Positions 24,122 through 36,900 of a stretch of DNA of 64,000 nt are shown here, one piece after another. Source of the DNA: Anseranas semipalmata. Taxonomy: Eukaryota; Chordata; Aves; Anseriformes; Anseranatidae. The notes under the pieces are model-generated. The model saw nothing but the letters and a program-made list of their open reading frames with translations. It was not told the DNA's origin and searched no databases. A program made the translations under genes and the position numbers. Location: positions 135,519-199,518 of the forward strand of contig VXAA01004065.1 of assembly GCA_013399115.1 (NCBI GenBank), read 5' to 3'. The stretch's first letter is position 1; every line of letters starts with the position of its first letter.

Positions 24122-25984
24122 TTTTTATTTTGTTCATTCTAAAGTTGATCTGATCTTGTGAGATAAGGAAGAGTCTTGCTTTTGAAGCAGAAAGGGAAAC
24201 AAATATGCAAATAAGTAATTAATGAAGAAGCACACGATTAAAACCCCCACAACGCCAGCAAGTGTGTTCATGAGAGCGTTATATTAGCACTGGTAAAACA
24301 AATGGTTTTCTGAGGGGAAAACACAACCGAAGCGCTGAGGCAGGCCTCACATAGTAGGTGTATTTTGAAATCTAACCTGTGGCTCTTTTGGCTGCCAGTA
24401 ACTCATATTCCGTGCATACGGGCTTCAGTGGCAAGGCTCCGTGCTGAGCAGATGTCGTCTCGTGCTTCATCTCCACAGCCCTTGGTTGCTGGGGCTGGGG
24501 ACCCAGGTGGCCTCTGGGGGCTCTGATGTTAGCACAAATGTTCGCAATTGTTCCCAAATTAAGTGGGTTTATATTTATTCGTGTCTCTTCGACCCTTTAG
24601 AAAAATATCAACAGCAATTTAGATGTTTATGGCACATTTAATACACTTAAACTGTTACGCTGCTTTTATATCGTGCCTGGAAATAACATGCTGTGCATTT
24701 GTAAACAGCAAATTGTGGTATTGGCATTTTGTTTTAACTCTTGTGAGAGCCTCTTGCAAATCTGACAGTAACGAAGGGCTCTGTGTTATCCTCACTACTT
24801 ACAATGAAGTGCTTTAAGTGTAACTTAGAGCCACATCCTTTCCAAATCAAACTTGGGGGAATCGTATAATAAGAGCATGAAACCCAGAAACATCTACCGT
24901 GTCTTGGGAGCAGCACCATCCACATCCTCTGCAGTCAGAAGACCCGTGAGATTGCTGCTGTCATATATCTGATGAAGCAGGGTCTGGGGCTTTCCAGGAT
25001 TGGAGAAGGGAAATTTTGATTGCTTGTTTGCTGCCACAGGGCTGCTGTTGGCCCCCAAAGGAGGCGATGGCTGTGCACCGTTCACCTGCACGAGGGCATC
25101 TTCGAACGTGGGAATTTGGTCGGAGAGCAGGGGCAGAGGTGACCGCGCTCGCCCTGTGCAGCGCTGCTTGCAGCGCTTGGACCGCTCAGGCAGCGCTCGG
25201 AACCCTTTTGCGGTTGCTTGCAGGAGCCCTGCTCAAGGGGGCCGCTGCCAGGGGCTGCACAGCTCCGGGGCCGTGGCATCTCAGCAGGGCCTCGCTCCCC
25301 AGGGCATTGCCAGCGTTTGGATGAGAAACCACCGAAGGAAGTCGGCAGTAAAGGACAGGGAGGTAAAGATAGAGGTGACTTCTGTCCTTCAGCCCAAATG
25401 AAGGCAGTGCCTTGGACTGCTAACAAATGCCCTGCTGCCAAACCTAACTTGGATGAGAATTAAAGCTAGGTTCTTGATGGTTTGTAATCACATAAGATCT
25501 CGCAGCGGTTTCTGAAAGTGTGTAGCTCCAACCCCGGTGTCCTGGCCACCTTCCAGCTCCTGTAATTACCGTCTGTCTTCCCTGCCCCTTCCCTCTTACA
25601 CCCCTGTAGTTTCAATTAGATAAGTCGTTCTTCACTTCTCTCCAGAATAACACGTGTGCCTGTGTTCTCCCCACAGAGAAAACCTCCAACACCCACTATG
25701 TTTTTTTTATCTAGACATCATTTGTTTTACATTGTAGTTTTATTATCTAATTAGTATTATCATGTGAGCGTACCTGATGCAACCTGTCTAGTGCTGGGGC
25801 CTGAAGCTTTGTAGGGAGTGCAGCATGCAGTTAATTTATTAACCTTCTAAACTCTGAACACAGTGAATTATTTAGACTTGTACCAGGCTTCTCAGTAGTG
25901 ATATGTGTCAGGAGGAAGTTGGTTAACTCATTTGTACACGGCAGTACAAATATCAGAACTTAGAGTCCTTAATGACTCATTTCT
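24122..25984. other. Non-coding unique sequence, no gene recognised
   Basis: At about 24204-24225 a perfect octamer ATGCAAAT is followed closely by TAATTAAT, a POU/homeodomain-like pair inside AT-rich DNA. GC-rich sequence at 25085-25300 opens frames on both strands with no recognisable product. 25700-25970 is AT-rich and featureless apart from homeodomain-type cores. Confidence 0.55.
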
Positions 25985-26240
25985 GGCCGCTGTGGTTTTT
26001 TGCGCAGCATTTTAAGAAGTGCCGCGGGATGCTGAAACGGCAATTTCTTAACCCGAGCTAATGGCAAGCAACAGCGCGTGGCGTTGGCTGAGCCGCGTGC
26101 TGACGGCGGCCCGGGGGACGCCGAATATTGCTCCATGCCGGAGCCTGCTGCAGTGCCGCGGGGCTGGAAGGAGCCGGGCTCCGCACGGGGAGGGTGTGAA
26201 GCCTCCGAACGGCTTCGCAGGTTGTTTCTGGCTGTGCTGT
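25985..26240. promoter_or_regulatory. CpG cluster, possible promoter
   Basis: About 25 CpG dinucleotides occur in roughly 250 bp, ending abruptly on both sides. An ATG at 26061 opens a plus-strand frame of 83 codons. Its first ~35 residues (beginning MASNSAWRWLSRVLTAARG) are rich in Arg, Ala and Ser and lack acidic residues, like a mitochondrial presequence. The start context is poor (C at -3, G at +4) and no downstream exon can be recognised, so this is only a possible first exon. Confidence 0.35.
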
Positions 26241-28081
26241 GTCCGTGCCCCTGGAAAACAACCTGAGCAGCTGGCTGGGTGCGATGGCAGAGGCATTGCT
26301 ATTGCTTTCTAAACTCGGGTGACTTTTTTTCAGTCGAGCAAGGAAAGCAAGTCCTTTACCCGTGAATGTGAGCTGGGAGCAGATGGACAATGACTTTGCA
26401 TGAGCCAGTCTGCGGGCAGAGCAGCGATCCCCATTGACAGAGAAGTTAATAAACATGAGGAGGATATTCCACAATTGACATCTCCAGTCCACTGCCTGCT
26501 ACTGGTTATAATTCAGCTCAGGACCTTTCAAAATCTTGTTTCCCAGCCTGTCATTTGAATGTGTCGGTTGGAATTAAATCGGGTCTAGTTCAGATGTGGT
26601 GAAATTGATCTTTGCTTTCTGTACTTAACTGGGATTAGCCTGGGACTGTAAATTTTTGGAAACAGCCTATGCAGCTACAGTATGCTAATGGTGTGGTACT
26701 TAGATTTGCTGTATGGAATACACAAAAGGGGTGGTATAAATAAGAGATGACTGCACACGGTAATGGAAGAAAATAAACTGAGAAGAATAAATTGTCTTCA
26801 GAATCTCTTAAGAACATACTGTTTGTTTAAGGGGAAGAGTTTAATTAAACTCTAGGGGTGAAATGCATCCCGGGGGAGAAGGCCAGCCCATGGCTTATGA
26901 GTCAGAGTTGCATGTTAACCTGTTTCTTCTGGTTGGTACTCGGAGGTATGGGATGAGCGTCTGCTTCTCTGGTCACTGGGGAACAAATCGGCACCCCTTG
27001 AAGTGGGCAGGGGGAGATGATCTTTTGGACTTTGGGTGCTTTTCTCCCCTTTACCCCTTCTCCTGCTCCTTTTCAGAGCCCAAACCCCAGAAGGTCAGTT
27101 TGTTACCCACTTGCTGCTGATGCTCTTTCCCCTTTCAGTTGCTTAGGAGAGCTGGGAGCCCCACTCCTGCCTTCTGGAAGCTTGTGGGTTGCTGGCAGCC
27201 CCACGAGGGACACTGAGCACTGTGCACTCAGAAGGAGGAGATGCAGAGGCAACACAGACAAGTGTCTGAGCTCCGCAGAGGGTTGGAGCAAGCAACCTAC
27301 ATGTCCCCAGCTTGCAGAGCATGTGTTGGTTTGGGGATCGATCTCCACCTTGGAAGAAGGTAGGAAAAACATAGCTTTTGCCCTGTAGAGAGCAGCATCT
27401 GCTGTGTTGCAAAGTACTCTTTGTTATGGTGAGAGCCCATAGAAACACTGGAGTAAAACCATTAGGAGGCTGTGTCTGTTTCCTGCCTCACTGTCTGTTG
27501 CAGGTGTAATGAAAGCACATGTGGTCCATTGGGCATCTTTCTGCTCCTGGGGGTACTGTGCAGGCTGTGATGCCCATTAATTTGATAAAAATGAGTATGG
27601 GGCAGATCTTGAGCTATTCCAGAGCCAGCCATGGAAAATGGTATGCACTTACTCAGATCTGCTTCCTGTGGTTTTTCAGAGAAGTGTCTTAGCAACACTT
27701 GAACACAACTGTATGAGCAACACAACAACTGTACGTTCGGTGTGGGTGGAAGGAGGCTATTCTGCTTCAGAAATGGTTAAACAAGTGAAGTACTTAAGAA
27801 AAAGTTCTTAGCTCTGGGCAGTCTCGCTGGTAAAGCAGACAGTAGCAGGAAAAGCAGTAGAGCTGCACTGGCAAAAAATTCTTACTTGGAGATTGAAGCA
27901 GCATCAGTGAGAACTTTATTTGAGGGTGAAGAGAACAAAACCATTCTGAGTAGCAACTACTTCATTGTAAAGAACCAAACCAGACCTTGAAATCCTACTG
28001 GTTAGTAACAGCATTAGTTACAGTAAAGTTGGTGTGGTTCTAAAGTAGCTTGAAAGCAGCCTTAAAGTCAGTGATAGTTTG
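26241..28081. other. Non-coding unique sequence, no gene recognised
   Basis: 26440-26600 is AT-leaning and looks like conserved non-coding sequence by composition only. 27000-27330 is GC-richer with chance frames on both strands. No repeat was recognised. Confidence 0.55.
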
Positions 28082-28104
28082 TTTTTTTTTTTTTTTTTTT
28101 TTTT
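28082..28104. repeat. Poly-T homopolymer next to an ambiguous base
   Basis: Twenty-three consecutive T residues, followed eleven bases later by a single N at 28115. The N suggests that the assembly or read consensus was uncertain next to the homopolymer. Confidence 0.9.
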
Positions 28105-28201
28105 GTATAGTTGANTTTTGTGGCAAGTGGGTGTTTCTCTGACTCCTATTATCCTGAGCTTTTGCAGGAAAAGTGGCTTTAATGCAAGTTCACATAAACT
28201 C

Positions 28202-28246
28202 TGTGTGTGTGTGTGTCTGTGTCTGTGTGTGTCTGTGTGTGTGTAC
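28202..28246. repeat. GT microsatellite
   Basis: An imperfect (TG)n array of about 45 bp is interrupted at regular intervals by CTG units (TGTGTCTGTGTCTGTGTGTG and similar). The interruptions imply an older, stabilised array. Confidence 0.9.
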
Positions 28247-30836
28247 ACAGTGACTGGATGCTGCAGATCTGGGAAGACCAGGCTCGCTTCTTGCTGTACA
28301 TCTTGAATGGGCAGGCTGTGCAGAAGGACAGCTCCGGAGTCCTGGACAGACAAACTGACCCAGCATTCTTAAGACAGATCTAGGCAAGTTTATTAAACCT
28401 GTGCTAGCCTGAGCTGAAAAATCTGTGCAAACCCATGTGTTGTACAAATCCACGTTTAGTTCTCTCTGAGTAAAACCACACACCACAAACATGAGCAAAA
28501 ATCCATGTGTATTACATACAGCTGACTTAACTTTTCATCCAAAGCATTTCAGTAAAAAGCAAAAAAATTGGGCCAGGCATTCTCTGCACACAGAGGCTGT
28601 TGAAATGCAGCATGTGTGAAAACAATTGAAGAGTTTGGCATTTCAGAGAATCAATAAGGCACGTTATAGAAACTCTGAGCCAGGAGTGTTTCCCATCCTT
28701 TGTGTGTGCTGGTAAGTCTGGGAACAGATCAATGAGTTTGTACCGGCATTCAACAATACCACTACATCTTTCTGAAGTAATTGGGTAATTCACTGAATGA
28801 AATATGTCATCTGAGGGTGCTAATGTTCATTTTTGTAAGAGGAACATTTATCTGGTATTGAGGTGTTCTATGGAGACCAGGCAGTCATCCTTTTCTTTTT
28901 TTTCTTTTTTTTCTTTTTTTTTTTTTTTGAGGTAATTCACTTCCTTTTAAGGTTGCAAGTGAAAAACAGACTACAAAATGACAGCAGAAAGGAAAATGCT
29001 GGTTTTCATTGCTTCGTCACTGTTGAATAGAGGAGTCTTAGGCTGGGTCACTTCTTTGTGCCAGAGGACTTTTCCAAAGGAGGCCTGAAGCTTTCATACT
29101 GCAGTGCTTGCAGTACAGGTGGAACAGGGAATGTCTTTATGCTTATTATTTATGTCTTTGAGTGCTTAGAAGTAAGGCGTGTTTGGTTACTAGCAACTTC
29201 TGGTTACTGTAGCATAAGCCCTACCGCAGCCCCCTTTTCCCCAGCCTTTGCCTCTAAACTGGGAATTACTGCCCTTGTAAGGGGAGGAGGAGGAACGGGA
29301 AGTGTCTGTGCTCAAGACTTCCCGAAAGGTAACACACGAGGCCCATTTCTGGGCTTTGTGAGACAAAATGCTCAGTGCTGCACCAGAGAGCGTGGCGTGG
29401 GGAAAAGAGCATCCCCATGCGAGCAGAAGCCACCAGGTGCCGCAAGGCTTGGGGCTGACACCCCCCAGCACAAATCCTGGCTGCAGCCCTGGGGGCCCTC
29501 TCCTGCTCTTGTGCCGAAGGGGATCTTTCCTGGCCACCTCCTCCAGCCCCAGGACTGTCCTTCCTCCCCTGCCTTTGTCTTGATACATACTCTGTAATGA
29601 CACCACAGTTCAGCGCTTGGATGGGCAAGTCAGGGAGGTACCGTAAGAGCACAGTGATGTCTTTGATCCCTCTAGGATCTTCTCTTATAGCATCCTATGC
29701 AAAATGTCTGCAACATCAGGATGTCAAGCACAGCGAAAGCACAAGCATTGCCAGTGGAAACACAGATCCGCTAAGAATATTATTCATTGCACCATTGGGG
29801 AAATTAAATCAAATTAAGCCCTGTTTCATTTGTTGGGGTAGGAGATTATTCCTCATTGTGCCAGCAAATTCTTTATTTGCCTCCGTAAGGAATTCATCCA
29901 AAGTCTAAATTTTGAATGGCTCCAAAATAAAATTCATTAAAGCTGTGCCAAACACTTACTGTCATTTCTTCCTTATCACTCAGAAGTGAATCCCTTTATT
30001 TTTCTCCTAACTTATGAACTGCAGGAGTTGTAACTAAATTGAGGGGGGTTGCTGCTTTGTTATAACATGAATTTTACCTTGTATTTAAGGTGTTTGTTTT
30101 GACATCTGCTCCAAAAAAGTTAGTCGTGAGCTCAGGAGAACAAAGCGTTATTTCTTTCAACCTGGTTTAGTCCAAGTGGAAGAAATTGCTTCTCGGACAC
30201 TATATGCAGTGTAGAAGCAAAGAGCACGGTGGGTCCTGGCTAATTTTGCTGAGGTCCTGGCTAATTTTTGCCTGGCTAATAAGCAGGGTCTTGCTTATAG
30301 AGTGGAGCTGGTGTTTATTGTTCAGCATTTTCCAGAGTGCTTAATACACAGGTACATCTTAAAATAGAGGTAAGATAGGATAGCACCTGCGAGATGTAAG
30401 ATAGGTTTGATGAAGAAGATCCTTTATTTTGGCTGTAGGCCAGTGCTGACAGAAACGGTGCAAACCTGTCCGAAGTGCCCTTCGTGTCCAGTGATACAAG
30501 GGAAAGCAGATGTGCCAGGAGGTATCCGACCGTGTTTCACAGGGCTGGCACTGCGCTGCGGAACTCAAGTTAGCCATAGCAGTGACGCTCAGGAGGGAGG
30601 AAGTGAGGCATCCTCTCCGAGATGTCCTGGGCCTTTGCATTTCAGCTCAGGGGTTGTTGACGCTTGTGTTAATTTTCAAGGACGAGAGGGAGTCACGAAG
30701 CTGGTCTCCCCGCGCACCGCGGTGCTTGGTGTGATGGGAAGCGTTCTGCTCGGCTGTTCGCTGCCCTGCCCGGTGTGTGCGGCACCGCGAGGGCACAGGT
30801 GGAAGGGTTCGCTGCTCTGGGCTCTGGTGCTTGCAG
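28247..30836. other. Non-coding sequence with small tandem repeats
   Basis: It holds a pyrimidine tract at 28891-28928 (T runs broken by C) and a small direct repeat at 30233-30284, where CCTGGCTAAT occurs three times in about 50 bp. The GC-rich stretch 29250-29580 opens long frames on both strands with no recognisable product. The possible plus-strand frame at 29058-29597 starts at a non-ATG codon. Confidence 0.55.
28891..28928. repeat. T-rich simple repeat
   Basis: Runs of 4 to 15 T residues are separated by single C bases (TTTTCTTTTTTTTCTTTTTT pattern). It is low-complexity sequence with no other signal. Confidence 0.85.
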
Positions 30837-31080
30837 GGGAAGGAAGGAAGGAAGGACGGACGGACAGACGGACGGACGTCAGTGGAGGCACAAAACAACA
30901 GCAGCTGAGCTTGCCTGGCAGCAGAACACAAACTTGCACGTGAAACCTCACCCTGCAATGCGAGCGCGCCCTTTCCAGCCCCTTAGTGCAGCAGTACCAG
31001 AGCACGTGAGGGTGCACGCCTGGCAGCTCCGGCTGCGCTCGCCTCGTGGGTGCCTCCGCTCACACGGCTCGCTAGGTTCA
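30700..31080. promoter_or_regulatory. CpG-enriched patch
   Basis: The interval is GC-rich with scattered CpGs (GCGCACCGCGG near 30712 and several more around 30960-31075), interrupted by the GGAA/GGAC microsatellite. CpG density is lower than at 6520-7050. Frames are open on both strands. No promoter can be asserted. Confidence 0.3.
30837..30878. repeat. GGAA / GGAC tetranucleotide microsatellite
   Basis: About four GGAA units pass into GGAC (with GACA) units over about 40 bp. The lysine/arginine/aspartate-rich peptides that cross it are composition artefacts. GGAA microsatellites can act as ETS-family response elements, but four units is short for that. Confidence 0.85.
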
Positions 31081-33937
31081 AGAGAATATTTTTGGAGTGC
31101 CCACGGACTGTTTTTGTCTAGTGGAGACCAGTCTGCACAGGCAGGCGTGGGGCACAGGGATGTTGAGGTGACCATTCTGGAAGTTACCTCTGCTCCAGTG
31201 CAGAGCGGGAAGGCTGGAAGGGAAGGAGGCACTGTGGGGCCGTGGTCCTGCTCCAGCCTCCTGCTCGGACTGAGGGAGCACGTGGTTTGATTTTCTGTCG
31301 AGTCGGTCAGCTTCAGGCACAGGGGAGAGCGGGTGGACTGTGGAGAGAAGGCATCGCTCAGCAGTTATTTTATTTAGCTAAAATTAGCCTTCTGCTTCCT
31401 TGCCTCCAGTTCCCCCTCTCCCTGACTGTAAGTTGTGGATCTTATTTCTTACCTTCCTCACAAACTGGGACGTAAATTGTTTGAGCAAGAAGGAATTAGA
31501 GTGGGACAGATGGCACCACCTGCTGCCAGCGCTTTGCTCCTTGCAAGGCCTCCTAGCCACTGACTCTGTTTCTGGCAAGACTGGGAGGAGACATCGTTGA
31601 CACAGCCGGGTTTGTCTGCTTTCCTGAAGTCCACAGAAAGTAGCTGTTCTGCTCTGGTTCTCCTTCCCGCTCTCTCCTGTAAGCAGCTCCTTGACCCATC
31701 CACCTCTCATGGGCGGGATAATATCTGTTTTTCTTTAAGACTTTGTGGTCTTCAGGTTCTTCTGCCATCTCTGCTTTTGCTTTCCAGCTCCTGCTGCCTT
31801 TTTGGCTATCCCTTCCTCTGCTTGTGAGAGGCAGGCTCGGGGTGGGACTATATTGGCTAGGTAGGGGGGCGTTGCCAGCCTGGGTGGGGAGAAGAGGGAG
31901 AAGAGAGAATATTTAAGGAAGGAGGAGTAAGAAAGGGCCAGAAATCACTCTGAGTCCTTGGTCCTGTGACCTGCATCTAGCAGAGCTGCTGGTCCTGCAA
32001 AGGAGGCCAGGCCGTTGATGCGATGTTCACAGGGCTCCCTGCCACAACTTAGATATTCTGAAAAGAAAAGAAAAAACACAAAACAAAAAAACAAACAGTA
32101 GAGCGTGCTTGAATTTGTCTGAACCAGCCCATGTACCTCAAAATTTAGTGAACCTGATTATGATCAAAACACAATAAAAAAGCCAGTTGCTCTTCAGAGA
32201 AATGGATTCAACTGGAACCGAATGAAGATGGGAAGGTCTTACATGGGAAGCTGAGCAGATCCTCAGCTGGTGGAGATTTGCTTAGCTGAGTTGTACTCAG
32301 CAGAGTGACTCCAGCTTAGGTCGAAGTGAGGATCTGGCTGTTGTGTTTGGTTGAGCTCAAAGTTCTCCACAGCTTGTGTGTGTATCAAGAGCCCCATCAA
32401 AGGCGCCTGGCAGATGGGAAGTCCAGAAGCACCTAGGGTTGATCAGGAAATGAATGGCAATATCACCCAGATTTACGTGGGAGCAGTAAGCTGTCAGAAA
32501 CAAATGACTTTTTTTAATAATTACAACTGGTGGCTGACTTTTTTTTTCCTTACTTAAAAATGGCATCTGAAGCTTCTAAAATGTAGAGAGGCATCTGTTG
32601 TTGGTGGAAATGTATTTAAAAATATGGTGTTTTCTTTGCAGTGAGCAGAGTAATGGGTCTTAATGTAGCAGTGCTGAGTCTTTATGTTCCTTGCTTATGG
32701 AGCATTGAAGAGAAGAGTAATTTGTCAAGATTATTATGTTAAGAGAACAGCAGCAGCACTTTGAAGGGAGGGCTTACTCATACAAATAGCCATGTAAAGA
32801 AATATTAATTCTAATGGATTTCCTGTGTGTGCCATGTGGATGCAAGAATATTCATGAAGTGACTCACCTGATCATCCCTATCCTAAGTGCCTGCAGAGGA
32901 AGAACAAGTTATTGGAGAAATGTAACTTTGTTTAAAGAAAAAGAAAAAAACAAGAAACAAAAACATCTGAGGCTAAGGTAGGTAGTTTAAATGCTTTTTA
33001 TCTTAAAAGCATAAATGTATCTTATTCCTGGTGGGCTCTGCTTTAGATATTTTCCCTAGAATTTTTCCTGATTAGCATAATGGCTGCCATTTCCCCCACT
33101 CTCTAAATTGCAGAAATCACCCACCTCATGATTTCTGTCGATAATATAGTGATGTTCCTGGCAATTCCAGGAACAGTTGCTAAAACTACCTTAAAAACTT
33201 TACATATAAAAAGTGTACATAAACTTATACATAGCCTGCAGTCTTTGTAAGCTAACTCCTTGCTTCTGTGCTAGAGTGTCTTCCTGTCTGCAGGGACCTG
33301 GAGGGTCAGGCTGATGATGTCTGCAGTTGCATGACATTGTCACTAATCTGTCCCCCAACTACAGGTTCTCTGCTTCGAGTCTGGAATCACAAAAACAGGT
33401 AACAATGAAAGCACTTCTTGTTTTTGATGAGTTCAAGTTTTCACTGTGTTTTGGGTAATAGCTGCAGGCTGATTTACTTTTCCTCATGGCTTGTAGACCT
33501 GGGACCCTTTTTCTTGTAAAATAACAAGTGATTTGGAAAAAATCCTAAGTTCAGATAAGCTTCTGTACAGTAGCAGTTACCTGTTCAGGCTGTGTTATGT
33601 CAGTCTTGTTAAACTCCTCTGTAAGCTCTTGTTCTGACACAGCATTTGCTTAGTCTTTGACCTATTGATTTAATCTAAAAATACCTATCGGTTCCTGTCT
33701 GTGCAAACCTGTGAAGAAATTGATGCAAAAAGACTCATTTCTGAAGACTGGAGAAGAAATGCTGCTTAGGTTGAATCCAAAACACAAAGTCTAACTTTAG
33801 TGAAACTGTAAATTGAAAAGCTGGGCAGTTCATCTGGAGGAAGCTGCCTGATGCATTCATTTCCCATTTCAACAGCTTTTTCCACCTGCTAATGATGCAT
33901 TTGACTGTTAGAGGCTGCCCTGCTGATTGCACTGCTC
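30879..33937. other. Non-coding unique sequence, AT-rich from 32.5 kb
   Basis: 31000-31900 is GC-leaning without a recognisable exon. An A-rich tract lies at about 32059-32096. 32560-33250 is AT-rich and could be conserved non-coding DNA. A 34-base interval at 33366-33399, flanked by a good acceptor (CCCCCAACTACAG) and a CAG|GTAACA donor, could be a micro-exon; its short peptide resembles nothing firm. Confidence 0.5.
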
Positions 33938-33951
33938 CCAGGAGAGGGCAG
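33938..33951 (+). promoter_or_regulatory. CTCF-type binding motif
   Basis: CCAGGAGAGGGCAG matches the CTCF core CCASYAGRKGGCRS at 13 of 14 positions, with G for a pyrimidine at position 5. It has the same orientation as the stronger site at 6589-6603. Surroundings are ordinary AT/GC-mixed sequence without CpG enrichment. Confidence 0.45.
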
Positions 33952-36900
33952 TTCAGCTCTTTTTGATTGTGAGCCGCACTGAGCTGCTGGCATAGTAATT
34001 GTCAGCAAGTTTGGGGGTAATTATGACCAAGCCAGTAAGGGAGTCGTGGGTCTGCATCCAGATGGCTGTTCAAAAGTGAGGGGTGGACAGAAAGGGGCTG
34101 CTAGTTTGGAGGGAAAGAAGGTGCGTTCCCAACTGGAGCACAGCATTCATAGCTTTTGGCAGGTTGTTAATTTTGTGATCCTCCGTGCTGTAGCTGAACT
34201 GCAGGACTTCTGTCTTCACCCTCTTAAAAAAATTGATCTCAGGCTCTGTATTTCCTAGTGCTTCGTGCTGCCCTGCCTGGCAGGACCGAGGAAGCCATTC
34301 ATCACGCTAACGCAGTTACTTAAGGAAGAACATCTGGATGAGCAACGGGCTCGCGGTCTCTGGGAGAAGGTGGAGGCCGCTGTTGGAGGCAGCTGTTGCA
34401 ATGGGTGTGATCAGTGTTGCTGCCGCAGAGAGCACAGGGAGGAGATGCTACCTGTGATTTTGTTCCTTGTTCAGAACACACACAAAAAAAGTGAAAACTG
34501 GGGCTGGGGTAACCTCAGGGCCCAATCTCTCGATAGAGCATCCGGCTTTCGTTTTTAGTTGGCTAGAGGAGCCGAAGTGCAATTAGAAGACGCTGAATGC
34601 TAAAACAGGCCAGAACAAACATTTGCCAAGATCCTGCTGTAGTTCTTGAAAACTGTTTGTGGTCATTTTCCGCTTGGTGTTTCATTGAATGCATGTGTCT
34701 TCTTTAGACTAAACCTGTGATTTAATGTGTGGTTCTGAGGAAAAGTTACTTTGTCATAGAGAAAACTGGGCTCTTCACCCTGTGTCCTGTCACCAGAGCG
34801 ATGATTACATTTTATGAAATGCAGTGTGTGCTTCAACTCATACTGTACTACAAAAATTTCTCTGACCGTTGACAATTGACGGCGGTGAGGGCAGCGCGAT
34901 CCACTGCACGTGGCTCACGGTTGTCTTCTGCTGCAGGCTTCAGCTGGAGTCAGTGAATGGCGTGCCAGTTTCCCACTTTTGAGACAAAACATAAATAAGC
35001 ACGAAACAAAACATTAAGGTGGAAAAGTTGCTTTAAACTCTAAATATTGTTACTATTATTAAAGCATTTCTCTCTTCCTCCTGGTTCTCCGTGCTCTCAG
35101 GAAGTACGAGTTCTTGCTGCGTAAACCTTTTTTATTGCTGGAAGAAAAATTCAGATTTGTCTGAAATTTAACAAATACTACTTTTCATTAAGATGAAAGA
35201 CAAAGCAGAAATGAATTTGGATCAAATCCACAACTGTATGGGAAAAAAAAGTCTTTAGCACGGTATCTTTAACATCAGAGGAGCAGAGGAAATGAAGAGC
35301 TGGGTGTATACAGAACTGTGAGGGAGTGCAGATACCCCTCTTCCTCAGACACTGTGCATCAGGGGTGGCAGTCTTTGCCAAAGATGTGACAAATTCCTAC
35401 CTAAAAGGACCTCAGCCACCATGGTGGAGACCGTCGGTTGTTCTCAGTCTTTTATTAGTACTCTTCCAGCTTGCCTAAAGAACTTCAATATTTATGAGAG
35501 CAGAACTGATGGCATGGTGTCCCGGCTTTAAGTGGATGCTCTAATCAGACCAGAGAGACTTTTTGTTCATCACTGCTCAGCAGCTATCAGTCTCTGTTAC
35601 ACACTGGATGAGCTCCAGCCAGAGAGGCTGGGCCTTTCGTGCCACCTTGGAAGAGGGACCCTGAAGCTCTGTTTCCTGCTTCCCCGACTGTTTCCCTCCT
35701 TCCCTGGAATGGATTTTCTCAACTGTAGGAAGAACCATCTCTCTCTGGCTTGGCTAGGGAGATGTTTTGGGAAAGTTGAGTCACTGTATCCCCAAGCTTT
35801 TGCTTCTGCCTTTCCTACTCCTAGGTAATCCTCTAAAACCATCTTAGCAGGACTGAGCATTTAGCTGTTCCATGCGTAGCTTTCAAACGTTGGCAGTATG
35901 TGATACTGGACTGATTTCCTAACTCGTTGTTTTCAGTAATGATATTTGCATCTCTCAAACCTTATTTTTTTTTCCAAACATTCATTTAGCAGCAGAAAAC
36001 AGAGCAAGTCCTGGATAACCTTAGATAGCTGAGGTCTTTTAGAAACTGATAGGAGGTAAACTGGCTTTCGTTATGTTGGAGAGTGAGAGTAGGAGGACCA
36101 CACGTGTTCATCTGACATGCCTGATGTAAGGACCAATAATCTGGGTGGCACATGGAGAATTAGCAAAGTTCAAGGCATCTGAGCACAACAGGGATTCTTG
36201 CTTTCCATTTGACATTTGGAAAAGCAGTGATATACTGTTTAAGGTAATGAGCTTAAGTATTGTTTCAGCAAGCTTTTATCCAGGGTATTACAGTAAAGTG
36301 TATTTCAGTCGGAAGTTATATTTTTGTATTGCAGCAAAATGATAATGGGAGGGGGCAAAGCATGAGAAAATTAGGGAGCAAAATGTTGATTGTTTGGCTA
36401 ATAATGTCTTCAGCCCGCCCTTGACTATTGGAGAAGTTAGGTACAAATCTGGTTTGTGACTGCGAAGCCCAGCATGTTCATGGGGTGCCACACACAGGGA
36501 GCTCTTGGAAAGCTGCGGGGTTGTGAGATATGGGCACAACAAGCTGCCGTGGGTGGGTCGCTGGGGAATATGTTGCCATACCAAGGATGCCTCTTGGGTT
36601 TATGTGAGTTGTTACGAAAGTAACACTCCTGTGAGTTTTTCACCTTTGCATTGCATGTCGCTGTCTTCGTATGGCTGATTTTTCTGGAGGATAAAGTAAA
36701 CATGGCATTCAGCAACATCCATCCTGGTCGGGCTTGAAACTTGCCTGTGCTGTCATTCACGGGTTGCACGAGCAAGTGGGATGTGCAGATGGCAGGAGGC
36801 CATCGTAGGAGCTTCTGCTTGTTCAAGCCAGTCTTAGATTACAAGGGGAAAGTGAGGAATGTATCCAAACATTTCCATCTGACATACTTCATCCAGACAT

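Noticed and set aside
29058..29597. Plus-strand open frame of 179 codons with an opposing minus-strand frame
   Set aside because: It does not start at ATG, the product is unrecognisable, and two long minus-strand frames cover the same GC-rich stretch.
30407..30943. Plus-strand open frame of 178 codons
   Set aside because: It crosses the GGAA/GGAC microsatellite, which produces its Lys/Arg/Asp-rich tail, and the rest has no recognisable domain.
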